The notes below the pieces were generated by a model. It was not told where the DNA came from. It ran no database searches and saw only the letters and a list, made by a program, of their open reading frames with translations. Position numbers and translations under genes: made by a program. From positions 1 to 9,148 of the forward strand of contig JBCCFC010000496.1 in NCBI GenBank assembly GCA_039029935.1: 9,148 nucleotides of DNA. Reading direction: 5' to 3'. Below, piece after piece: positions 1 to 6,656 of this stretch; within the stretch, counting starts at the first letter, position 1, and every line of letters begins with the position of its first letter. The stretch comes from G039029935 sp039029935. Lineage in GTDB: Bacteria; Chloroflexota; Anaerolineae; Caldilineales; Caldilineaceae.

Positions 1-43
1 CTCTTCAAAGATAGCGATGGCTTGGTCGAATGCATCCGTTGCA
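1..43. repeat. Left arm of a 43-bp perfect inverted repeat
   Basis: Bases 1-43 are the exact reverse complement of 334-376. After one mismatch (44 against 333) the next four bases also pair, giving 47 of 48. Read on the minus strand, this arm encodes the same TPR peptide (ATDAFDQAIAIFEE) in the same frame as the plus-strand gene, and it runs off the window edge still matching. It may be the start of a longer inverted copy of the TPR gene's 3' end, or a fold-back chimera in the assembly. Confidence 0.9.
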
Positions 44-430
44 GCTTCCCCCAGACCCGGTTCCACTCCTGTGTTAGACCCTTTTGGACGGAACCATGAC
101 CAACGCCCTGCAAACTTTGCACAACTGGTCATTCATGAAAAAGACACATCTGTTTTCCCTGATGGGTTGCGTACAATGGGCACAGCTCTGCTCCGACAGG
201 GGAACCCGCAAGAGGCAGAGCAATACGTTCAACAATCCATTGAGTTCACACAGCAGAACCAAGACCGCTATTTAGAGGCATATGGTTGGCGTGCAATGGT
301 TGAAGTCTACCAAGTGCAGGGGCAGGATGAAGATGCAACGGATGCATTCGACCAAGCCATCGCTATCTTTGAAGAGCTTGGCTTGGACAAAGAAATTGAA
401 AAGACGAAGATGATAATGAACAGTGGTTAA
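17..430 (+). pseudogene. TPR-repeat protein, 3' fragment (N-terminus lost or rearranged)
   Basis: The open frame from ATG 17 gives 137 residues. Only the part from about residue 51 reads as protein of a known type. Residues 51-85 (LRTMGTALLRQGNPQEAEQY...) and 86-121 (ending FDQAIAIFEELG) are two tetratricopeptide-type helix pairs, followed by a charged C-terminal helix. TPRs are protein-interaction scaffolds, often the tail of larger regulatory ATPases, but no such partner domain is visible here. Residues 1-50 are not TPR-like, and the ATG lies inside an inverted copy of this same gene's sequence (1-43). That start is therefore probably not authentic, and the real N-terminus has been lost, lies out of frame, or was displaced by a rearrangement or assembly chimera. 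No Shine-Dalgarno is seen before ATG 17. The function cannot be assigned beyond 'TPR protein'. Confidence 0.5.
334..376. repeat. Right arm of the 43-bp perfect inverted repeat
   Basis: This is the partner of bases 1-43 in inverted orientation. It lies inside the second TPR motif of the plus-strand gene (residues about 107-120). The arms are separated by 290 bases that are not themselves complementary. The similarity is therefore not one continuous hairpin. Confidence 0.9.
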
Positions 431-621
431 CTTTGGACTTGGTCAACACTCGCGTCACGCAGAAACCGAGCTTTTCCCATGTTTTCTGAACATAGATAAT
501 CTACGAATCAAGCTGTTTTGCCTATGATCTAAACTTATGATAAATTTGTCTAAGCTCGATTGTCACCCAACATGATACAGCCCGACCAATCAAACAAGCC
601 AAACATCACAGAAGGAACTCG

Positions 622-1239
622 ATGGCATCAACCAATAAAAAGTATACACCTTGGCATCTCTACTTTGCATTGCTACTCGACAAATTATTGACACCTGTGG
701 GTGTCCAAGTTCACGCCGAGTATAAAGTCATGACCGAGCCGCCGCAGGCCGATGTGGTCCTCCAGTGGGATAAAAACAAGTTCTGGACGAATGCGCAACG
801 GGCGCGGATGCCCAATGGTGTGCGCGATAGTCAAGCGTATCATCTGATTCTGGAGTTCAAGTATACAGAATCGGCCAACCTGATGGCATTTCAAAAGACA
901 CTGGGGTATGATGCGTTTTATCGTGATAAACACAAATTAGAGCGGTCAGCGGTCGAAACGTTTCTGGTCAGTTCTATCACGCCAAATCAAGAATTGTTGG
1001 ATAACTTGGGCTATCAGCAAAAAGACCACAATGGCGTGTACCGTAGTTCCCATTTGATGATGAAACAGGTGACACTACTGATACTCAATGAGTTGAGCGA
1101 TGCGCCTTATAACGCCTATGCCAAAATGTTTGCTTCGCGTCAAGACCCTAAGACGGAAGCACAACAGTATTTGGTAGATGACGTTTTACCGACGCTGCCC
1201 CAAAGTTGCGCTATGTGGTCAAAACGATTATCAATTTAG
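622..1239 (+). CDS. PD-(D/E)XK nuclease-like protein, N-terminal part (frameshifted)
   Basis: This 205-residue frame carries the nuclease-like core of a larger protein. Visible features in order are a helical N-terminus (YTPWHLYFALLLDKLLTP), a likely core acidic residue E33, the strand ADVVLQ with D44, the strand LILEFKYTES with the E78-F-K80 motif, and a following Q91...Y96/Y100 helix. D...ExK with a downstream Gln/Tyr helix is the pattern of the PD-(D/E)XK phosphodiesterase fold (Rpn-like and RecB-like families), so a DNA-cleaving or DNA-binding role is inferred, not shown. A GAAGGA ribosome site at 611-616, 5 bases from the ATG, supports the start. The last residues (QSCAMWSKRLSI) look out of frame. 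The natural continuation, PKLRYVVKTIINLVF..., is in the -1 frame from about 1200. No particular subfamily can be named with certainty. Confidence 0.7.
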   Translation: MASTNKKYTPWHLYFALLLDKLLTPVGVQVHAEYKVMTEPPQADVVLQWDKNKFWTNAQRARMPNGVRDSQAYHLILEFKYTESANLMAFQKTLGYDAFYRDKHKLERSAVETFLVSSITPNQELLDNLGYQQKDHNGVYRSSHLMMKQVTLLILNELSDAPYNAYAKMFASRQDPKTEAQQYLVDDVLPTLPQSCAMWSKRLSI

Positions 1240-1706
1240 TGTTTGCTCAAGAGGGAGATATTATGGATGCAGTAAAAAATTTGGTTGAAGACGATTATGA
1301 AGAAGTACTGGCCGTGCGCGAAGAACTATTGGCACAAGATGTCTTTCGACCGTTAGTAAAAGCGTATGACCGAAGGATATTGGCTGCGGTGAGTATTGAT
1401 GAGCGGTTAAGTGGCATACCACACAGTGAAATTGTTGCGCGAATGAAACCAGAGGAGGTCATTCCACAATTCAAACCAGAGGAGGTACTTTCTCAGTTTA
1501 CGGCAGAGGGAGCGACGGCTCAGTTTCAACCAGAGGAAGTACTCTCGCAGTTTACGGCAGAGGAAGTGACTGCTCAGTTTGAGCCAGATGATATCATGAC
1601 ACAGTTCAACATTGAAGACATTGAGGCATTTCTGCAAAAGGCAAAAGCTGTTGAAAAGAATACTGTAGATGATATTGACGACAGTACAGAGAGCGTCGAG
1701 GACTAA
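1206..1706 (+). CDS. C-terminal part of the nuclease-like protein, 9-residue repeat tail
   Basis: This frame continues the upstream gene after a one-base shift. It begins LRYVVKTIINLVFAQEGDIMDAVKNLVEDD, an amphipathic stretch, and then runs into about nine 9-residue repeats of the form x-P-E-E-x-x-x-Q-F between 1392 and 1634. It ends in IEAFLQKAKAVEKN and an acidic tail. From memory, Rpn-like PD-(D/E)XK proteins often carry similar C-terminal PEE-type repeats before a final IEAYL-like helix, which supports both halves having been one protein. The longest version starts at TTG 1206 without an SD. ATG 1263 has a good GAGGGAG site at 1251-1257, 5 bases upstream, and would give 147 residues if this part is translated on its own. 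The frame overlaps the upstream one by 34 bases. Confidence 0.6.
   Translation: MRYVVKTIINLVFAQEGDIMDAVKNLVEDDYEEVLAVREELLAQDVFRPLVKAYDRRILAAVSIDERLSGIPHSEIVARMKPEEVIPQFKPEEVLSQFTAEGATAQFQPEEVLSQFTAEEVTAQFEPDDIMTQFNIEDIEAFLQKAKAVEKNTVDDIDDSTESVED
1392..1634 (+). repeat. Nine tandem 27-bp units encoding 9-residue repeats
   Basis: Units start at 1392, 1419, 1446, 1473, 1500, 1527, 1554, 1581 and 1608. They read SIDERLSGI, PHSEIVARM, KPEEVIPQF, KPEEVLSQF, TAEGATAQF, QPEEVLSQF, TAEEVTAQF, EPDDIMTQF and NIEDIEAFL. The central units also form a two-unit repeat: 1473-1526 and 1527-1580 agree at about 47 of 54 bases, pointing to a recent duplication. Outer units are more diverged. The period keeps the reading frame, so changes in copy number would not break the protein. 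Confidence 0.85.
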
Positions 1707-1713
1707 ATACATA

Positions 1714-1769
1714 ACTGATGCGGACAAACACGGATACATGTTCTTCTAACCATGTTTGTCTGTATCAGT
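1714..1769. terminator. 17-bp stem-loop after the nuclease-like gene
   Basis: Bases 1714-1730 pair with 1753-1769. As RNA this is a continuous 17-bp stem with two G-U pairs (1720/1763 and 1722/1761) and a 22-base loop. It starts 7 bases after the stop codon of the repeat-tailed protein and precedes the ABC operon, so a transcription end or RNA-protecting hairpin is plausible. No T-run follows either arm, so it is not a textbook intrinsic terminator. Confidence 0.45.
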
Positions 1770-1802
1770 ATATACACCAATCGTTTCTACCTCATAGGTT
1801 CA

Positions 1803-2762
1803 ATGATCCAAATCACAAATCTAAACAAATACTACGGTTCCCACCTTGCCGTTGACAACATCAACCTCTCCGTCAACCAAGGCGAAATTCTTGGCCTGCT
1901 CGGTCCCAATGGTGCAGGCAAAAGCACGACCATCCGCATGGTAACAGGCTATCTTCAACCAACGGCTGGCTCTATCCAAATCGCAGGCGAAAATATCCAA
2001 GAAGAGCCGTTGATAGGCAAACAGTCGATTGGCTATCTGCCAGAGTCGGCTCCATTTTATCCAGAGATGCTGGCCTATGATTATCTGCGGTATGTGGCGC
2101 GTATTCGTGCTATTCCTGCGCGTGAGATTGAGTCTGAAATTCGTCGTGTTGCCGACCTTTGTGGGTTAAACGATGTCATGCATCAGGCATTCAATGAACT
2201 GTCGCGCGGATATCGCCAACGCGTGGGGCTGGCTCATGCTATTATGGGCGACCCCGAGATTCTAATTTTGGATGAACCGACATCGGGATTAGACCCTAAC
2301 CAGATTGTGGAAATCCGTGCGCTTATCAAAGACATTGGCAGGGAAAAGACGGTGATTTTCTCCACACACATTTTGAGTGAGGCCGAGGCCATCTGTGACC
2401 GCATCGTGATTATCAATCGCGGCAAAATTGTGGCAGACAGTACACCCGGTGAGCTAAAGCAGTCGTTACAGGCGGGTGTGATTTTGCATATTACATTGGA
2501 GAATGCTCGTTATCCAGCGGTTCAAAAAGCACTGTTATCGTTAGAAGGGGTCTCCTCGGTCAGCAGAGAAAAACACGGTGATGGGGATGCGATGACAGTA
2601 CGAGTTGTCTGTACGGAATCAGCGCGGCGAAGGGTCTATCAAACCATTCGGGCGCAGGAATGGATGCTACTGGCACTCAATGTGGAGGGACACTCAATGG
2701 AGGATGTCTTCCGTGCGTTGACAGGGCATCAGCAGGTGAAGGGGAGAATTGATGGTCGTTAA
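1803..2762 (+). CDS. ABC transporter ATP-binding protein, GldA-like
   Basis: This is the ATPase subunit of an ABC-2 type transporter, expected on the cytoplasmic face of the membrane. From ATG 1803 the protein is 319 residues and begins MIQITNLNKYYG, the usual start of the family. Motifs are Walker A GPNGAGKST (34-42), a Q-loop region GYLPES (77-82) where the usual Gln is replaced, signature LSRGYRQR (133-140), Walker B ILILDEPT (153-160), D-loop SGLD (161-164) and the switch His H189. Residues after about 225 form the extra C-terminal domain common in GldA-type and drug-export ATPases. An in-frame ATG at 1752 lies inside the upstream hairpin and adds 17 unrelated residues, so 1803 is preferred, although its ribosome site is weak (TAGG). 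The 3' end overlaps the permease gene by 11 bases. The partner genes make a GldA-like role likely; the substrate is unknown. Confidence 0.93.
   Translation: MIQITNLNKYYGSHLAVDNINLSVNQGEILGLLGPNGAGKSTTIRMVTGYLQPTAGSIQIAGENIQEEPLIGKQSIGYLPESAPFYPEMLAYDYLRYVARIRAIPAREIESEIRRVADLCGLNDVMHQAFNELSRGYRQRVGLAHAIMGDPEILILDEPTSGLDPNQIVEIRALIKDIGREKTVIFSTHILSEAEAICDRIVIINRGKIVADSTPGELKQSLQAGVILHITLENARYPAVQKALLSLEGVSSVSREKHGDGDAMTVRVVCTESARRRVYQTIRAQEWMLLALNVEGHSMEDVFRALTGHQQVKGRIDGR
2739..2746 (+). promoter_or_regulatory. Ribosome binding site deciding the permease start
   Basis: AAGGGGAG lies 5 bases before ATG 2752, inside the end of the ATPase gene. It favours ATG 2752 over the TTG at 2749 and implies translational coupling of the two genes. 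Confidence 0.75.
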
Positions 2763-5613
2763 TCGTTGGCAGACGCCGTTGATATTTAGGAGGGAATTTG
2801 CCCATTACTTTCTCTCACCCGTTGCCTACATTGTCATCGCCATCTTTCTAGTCGTGGCGGGCTGGTTCTTTTTCTCTCCATTCTTTCTCAAAGACCGCGC
2901 CGATTTGCGAGATTTTTTCTCACTCTTACCATTGATATTAGCCTTTATCATTCCCGCCATCACCATGCGTCTCTTTGCCGATGAATATCGCAGCAACACC
3001 TATGAAATTACGCGAACGCTGCCATTGCCGCTGTCGGCTGTAATCATGGGCAAATTTATGGCGGCATTGACCTTGGTGATAGTGATGTTGTTGCCAACGG
3101 TCTCATATCCGATATTTATCTCAAGAATAGGCGACCTTGATTGGGGTCCCGTGCTTGGTGGCTATATCGGTGCGTTTTTATTGGCAGCGGCGTATACATC
3201 CATTGGCTTGCTGGCCTCATCGCTGACCAAAAATCAGATTGTGGCCTATATCATCGGTATCGCCCTGCTGCTTTTTCTGAGCATGATTGATCGCATGTTG
3301 CTCTTTCTGCCGGGGACACTGACCGGAGTATTTCAAGCGATTGGCGCAGATTCGCATTTCCAGATGATTGCCAAGGGTGTCTTTGATACACGTGACCTGA
3401 TTTACTTTTTGACGCTCACCATCGTAGGACTATTTGCGACACTGCTGGTCATGGACCCACCCACGTTCAAAGGGCGGGAACAGCTATCTATCGGTTTACA
3501 ACTCGCGGCTCAAGCCACATTCCTGTTCTTTCTGATTGTGGTCAACATCGCATCGGCAACGCTGTTTACACGCATCGACCTCACCCAAGACCAAATTCAC
3601 TCGCTCTCACCCATCAGCCGCGATACCGTTGCCTCGCTACAAGAGCCTGTCACCGTGCGTGTCTTCTTTTCACGCAATCTGCCCGCACCGTATAACAATG
3701 TCGAGCAAAGTCTGCGCGACCTGCTCAGTGCCTATGCGCTCACAAATCCGATGCAATTTAACTATGCCTTCTATGCCATGAGCCAACCGGAAGCATCGCT
3801 CAACCAAGATAGTGACCAAGAACTGAGTGAGAATGAAAAGCTGGCGCGTCGTTATGGCATCTTTCCCATTCAAATTCAGCAGGTGGAAGAGGATGAACTC
3901 AAGCTGACCAACGCCTATATGGGCATTGCCATCCTCTATGGCGATAGCGCACAGACCTTGCCTGCTGTGACATCGGCAGAGCAGCTTGAATATGACTTGA
4001 CGACAACCATCCGTGCCTTGACGGAACGTAGCACGGCCTTGCTCTCACGCACTGAGCCACTTGAGATTGAGCTGTACTTATCGTCCGCCTTTAATTTACT
4101 TTCGTCTGAATTTGAGCAGTTCCCGAACGCGCTAGAGGAATTGGTTGGGTCGTTGAATCGTGAGTATTATGATAAACTTCGCTACTCTTTACATGATCCC
4201 AGTATTGATGACGACGTACAAGATGCTGCTCGTGCGTTGGAATTGCCGTCGTTGCGATTGACGCCCGCAGATGATTCGGCAGCACCGGAGACAGAAGCCT
4301 ATGCAACGGTTGTCATCAACACGGGGAATAATCTGACTCGTCTCAACCTGCTTCGTCCCAGCGAAAATGGCTACAAGCTGGTCGAGATAGACACACTCCG
4401 ACAGGAAATTCAGGTCAATTTGGATGCCGCATTATCATCTCAACAGACCATCGGCTATTTGGCAAGCAATGGCACACCGCGCTTTCGTGGGGGAGGAGCG
4501 AACCCTGATGCCTCCATGATTCTGCCTGATCTGACTCATTTCTATCAGGCCGTCACCCGTGAATATGAAATTAGTGGCTTTTTGGCCGAGAGAGGAATTG
4601 CCGATGGCATACGGACGGTATTGGTGGCGGGACCACGTACTGAGTTCAGCGACTACGATCTCTTCCAACTCGACCAATTCTTGATGCGTGGCGGCTCACT
4701 GATTCTGCTGCTCGATGCCTATGATATTGAGGTTGCGAGCAACCAATCCATGTATTGGCAACGTGAAACGGGTATCGAGAAGCTGATTGAACACTACGGC
4801 GTTCGGCTGACAGCCAATTATCTGCTCGACGAACAGTCCTATGTGGTCAACGATGTCAACCCCAATGGTAATGCTGTGCAAATTCCTGTTTACTCCGCCC
4901 CACGCATCAGCCAGGACCAGCTCAATCCTGAGTTTTCCTTCCTGCGCCAACTCGATAACATCACACTGCTCAATGTGAATACGGTTGAGTTGACAGATAC
5001 GCTGCCCGATGGTGTCACCGCTTATCCACTGGTCCGGTCATCACAGCAGGCATGGGTCATTGAGGACGACCCCAATTACGAAAACCCTGCCGAATCGCAA
5101 CCACCACCTGCATCAGAGCAGTCTCAATATACCATTGCCTATTTGCTGGAAGGGTCATTTGAAAGCTATTTTGCGGACAAGGACCTGCCAGCACTGCCTT
5201 CTGTAGACACCGATGAGTCAAGTTCAACAGACTCGCCATTATTAGACGACACAGTGATTTCATCCTATGAATCGTTCCTGCCACGAAGCTCAGGCGGCAA
5301 GCTCATCGTCATGGGTAGCTCTATGACACTACATCAGTCGCTGATTGACCCCGAAGGTCGCTCGCCTACGGCCCTGTTTGTACTCAATATGCTTGACTTT
5401 ATGAATGGGCGTGAGGGGATTGCCGAGATGCGTGTCAAAGGGTCACGTTTTCGTGTACTTAACGAGACGACACCTTTTGTACGTGGGCTAACGAGGACTT
5501 TCAACATGGTGGGGTTGCCAGCGATTGTCATCCTGATTGGTGTTGTCGTGTGGTTGCTCCATCGTGCCAGACGCCGCCGTATTCAGCGAATGTTTACAGG
5601 GGGAGGTCGCTAA
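2752..5613 (+). CDS. Fused ABC-2 permease and GldG-like protein (GldF-GldG fusion)
   Basis: This 953-residue membrane protein joins two parts that are separate GldF and GldG proteins in Bacteroidota. The N-terminal permease (about 1-236) has six hydrophobic helices near 23-45, 57-75, 101-123, 136-158, 161-186 and 215-234, with the family stretch FADEYRSNTYEITRTLP. A seventh helix (251-272) opens the GldG-like part, followed by its hallmark region DLTQDQIHSLSPISRDTVASL (276-296) and strand VTVRVFFS. The large extracytoplasmic domain includes LVAGPRTEFSDYDLFQLDQFLMRGG (624-648), typical of the ABC-transporter auxiliary domain. A final helix (917-936) is followed by an Arg-rich cytoplasmic tail. 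There is a low-complexity acidic/Ser patch at 817-834. The gene overlaps the ATPase gene by 11 bases and the next gene by 1, so all three should be co-translated. The substrate is unknown; a gliding role is not implied. Confidence 0.9.
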   Translation: MVVNRWQTPLIFRREFAHYFLSPVAYIVIAIFLVVAGWFFFSPFFLKDRADLRDFFSLLPLILAFIIPAITMRLFADEYRSNTYEITRTLPLPLSAVIMGKFMAALTLVIVMLLPTVSYPIFISRIGDLDWGPVLGGYIGAFLLAAAYTSIGLLASSLTKNQIVAYIIGIALLLFLSMIDRMLLFLPGTLTGVFQAIGADSHFQMIAKGVFDTRDLIYFLTLTIVGLFATLLVMDPPTFKGREQLSIGLQLAAQATFLFFLIVVNIASATLFTRIDLTQDQIHSLSPISRDTVASLQEPVTVRVFFSRNLPAPYNNVEQSLRDLLSAYALTNPMQFNYAFYAMSQPEASLNQDSDQELSENEKLARRYGIFPIQIQQVEEDELKLTNAYMGIAILYGDSAQTLPAVTSAEQLEYDLTTTIRALTERSTALLSRTEPLEIELYLSSAFNLLSSEFEQFPNALEELVGSLNREYYDKLRYSLHDPSIDDDVQDAARALELPSLRLTPADDSAAPETEAYATVVINTGNNLTRLNLLRPSENGYKLVEIDTLRQEIQVNLDAALSSQQTIGYLASNGTPRFRGGGANPDASMILPDLTHFYQAVTREYEISGFLAERGIADGIRTVLVAGPRTEFSDYDLFQLDQFLMRGGSLILLLDAYDIEVASNQSMYWQRETGIEKLIEHYGVRLTANYLLDEQSYVVNDVNPNGNAVQIPVYSAPRISQDQLNPEFSFLRQLDNITLLNVNTVELTDTLPDGVTAYPLVRSSQQAWVIEDDPNYENPAESQPPPASEQSQYTIAYLLEGSFESYFADKDLPALPSVDTDESSSTDSPLLDDTVISSYESFLPRSSGGKLIVMGSSMTLHQSLIDPEGRSPTALFVLNMLDFMNGREGIAEMRVKGSRFRVLNETTPFVRGLTRTFNMVGLPAIVILIGVVVWLLHRARRRRIQRMFTGGGR
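5599..5606 (+). promoter_or_regulatory. Ribosome binding site deciding the DUF4340 start
   Basis: GGGGGAGG lies 6 bases before ATG 5613. It supports that start over the upstream in-frame ATG at 5550, whose extra 21 residues are only the permease C-terminus read in another frame. Confidence 0.75.
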
Positions 5614-6524
5614 TGCGTCGTACACAGCGTCAACATATTGCAACCATTCTCGTCTTTGGCATCGCCAGTTTGGTCATTCTTGTTTATCTAGCATTGCGAC
5701 CCAATGACGGTATTTCCTATGACTTGCCAATACTATCTCCGTTTGCGCAGGAAGAGGTCACATCCATCACAATTGAGCACCCAGAAGGGTTGATTACCCT
5801 CAACAAAACAACGACTGAATGGTCGGTCTCGCCGGGTGACTATCCAGCCGATGCGGATACGATGCAATCCATCCTGACAACGCTCTCTAACCTCACGATC
5901 AGCGATGTGATTTCGGTGGCAGATGACCCCGCACGTTATCAACTGGATGAGGCCAATCGTGTGCGCGTAATGGTTGAGGGTGGGGATACATCGCTGCGCG
6001 TGGTTGACATTGGCCGACGTGCTGCCACCATCGGACACACCTTTGTGCGCCTGCCCAACGACGAACGGATTTTACAGGCAACGGGTACACTGCGTGACCT
6101 TTTTGATCGCAATGCCGATGCCTTCCGCAATAAGATTGTACTACGATTTGACCCAGATAGTATTCACACTATTACAGTGGCGCGTGAACAAGCTGGCGTC
6201 TTACAAACCGTACGTGTGATACGCAATGAATCAGGATGGGCATTGGCTGCGGGCGAACCGTCAACAACGCTGAACAACGAAGGCATCACATTCATGCTAC
6301 AATTTTTGGGCTACCTCTCCGCACATCGGTATCGGTACAGTGACACACCGCTTGGCGATGTCTGGTTGATGGTGACACTAGTGGGCGATGAGACACATAC
6401 ATTGATGCTCTACCCTGAACAGAACAACCTGTATCCTGCGAGAAGCTCAGGATCGGATGAAGACTTTGAAATGTTGCTCTTTCAGGCGTCGGTGATTTTG
6501 GAGCCATTTGGCCTTAAGGAGTAG
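5613..6524 (+). CDS. DUF4340 domain-containing membrane-anchored protein
   Basis: The 303-residue protein starts at ATG 5613, which overlaps the preceding stop as TAATG. Residues 9-28 form one N-terminal transmembrane helix (IATILVFGIASLVILVYLAL) after a basic start (MRRTQRQH). The rest should therefore lie outside the cytoplasm. It shows the DUF4340 pattern: an opening strand VTSITIEHPEGLITLNK, the element RYQLDEANRVRVMV (108-120), GRRAATIGHTFVRLPNDERI (134-153, the Thr-Phe-Val-Arg strand), and FRNKIVLRFDPDSIHTITV (171-189). DUF4340 proteins are commonly encoded next to GldF/GldG-type transporters, as here, and are presumed to be extracytoplasmic components of the complex. Their biochemical activity is unknown. 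It is the last gene of the operon, ending 33 bases before a strong terminator hairpin. Confidence 0.88.
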   Translation: MRRTQRQHIATILVFGIASLVILVYLALRPNDGISYDLPILSPFAQEEVTSITIEHPEGLITLNKTTTEWSVSPGDYPADADTMQSILTTLSNLTISDVISVADDPARYQLDEANRVRVMVEGGDTSLRVVDIGRRAATIGHTFVRLPNDERILQATGTLRDLFDRNADAFRNKIVLRFDPDSIHTITVAREQAGVLQTVRVIRNESGWALAAGEPSTTLNNEGITFMLQFLGYLSAHRYRYSDTPLGDVWLMVTLVGDETHTLMLYPEQNNLYPARSSGSDEDFEMLLFQASVILEPFGLKE

Positions 6525-6557
6525 GTATATTTAGGCCCTTTCACAGAATAAAATACC

Positions 6558-6625
6558 CGTTCAGTCAGCACGCCCACGTGCGGGTCGTATCTATAAAACC
6601 CGCACGTGGGCGTGCTGACTGAACG
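6558..6625. terminator. Bidirectional terminator, 28-bp perfect hairpin
   Basis: Bases 6558-6585 are the exact reverse complement of 6598-6625, with a 12-base loop (6586-6597) and a GC-rich core containing CACGTG in each arm. A T-rich stretch follows on the plus strand (TTATTTTT, 6638-6645), and the minus strand also reads into TATTTTATT. It lies between the end of the DUF4340 gene (+) and the end of the enolase-family gene (-), the position expected of a shared terminator. Outer bases 6554-6558 and 6632-6636 can extend the pairing around a small bulge. Confidence 0.9.
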
Positions 6626-6656
6626 AATCTTGGGTAATTATTTTTGTGGAATGGCC

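Noticed and set aside
74..262. Minus-strand open frame of 62 codons opposite the TPR gene
   Set aside because: It is in a different frame from the inverted TPR copy and shows no domain; it is a shadow frame.
431..621. Promoter for the nuclease-like gene
   Set aside because: TATGAT at 536-541 has no good -35 at proper spacing, and TTGTCA at 560-565 lacks a properly spaced -10. Neither was strong enough to list.
1195..1210. Programmed -1 frameshift joining the two nuclease-like halves
   Set aside because: The site CTG CCC CAA AGT does not allow good re-pairing after a -1 slip and no obvious downstream stimulatory structure was seen, so an indel is more likely. It is not fully excluded.
1392..1634. 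CRISPR-like array
   Set aside because: The 27-bp periodic units have no spacers and encode a regular peptide repeat in frame.
1752..1802. N-terminal extension of the ABC ATPase
   Set aside because: The ATG at 1752 lies within the stem-loop and the extra 17 residues are not family-like. ATG 1803 gives the usual start of the family.
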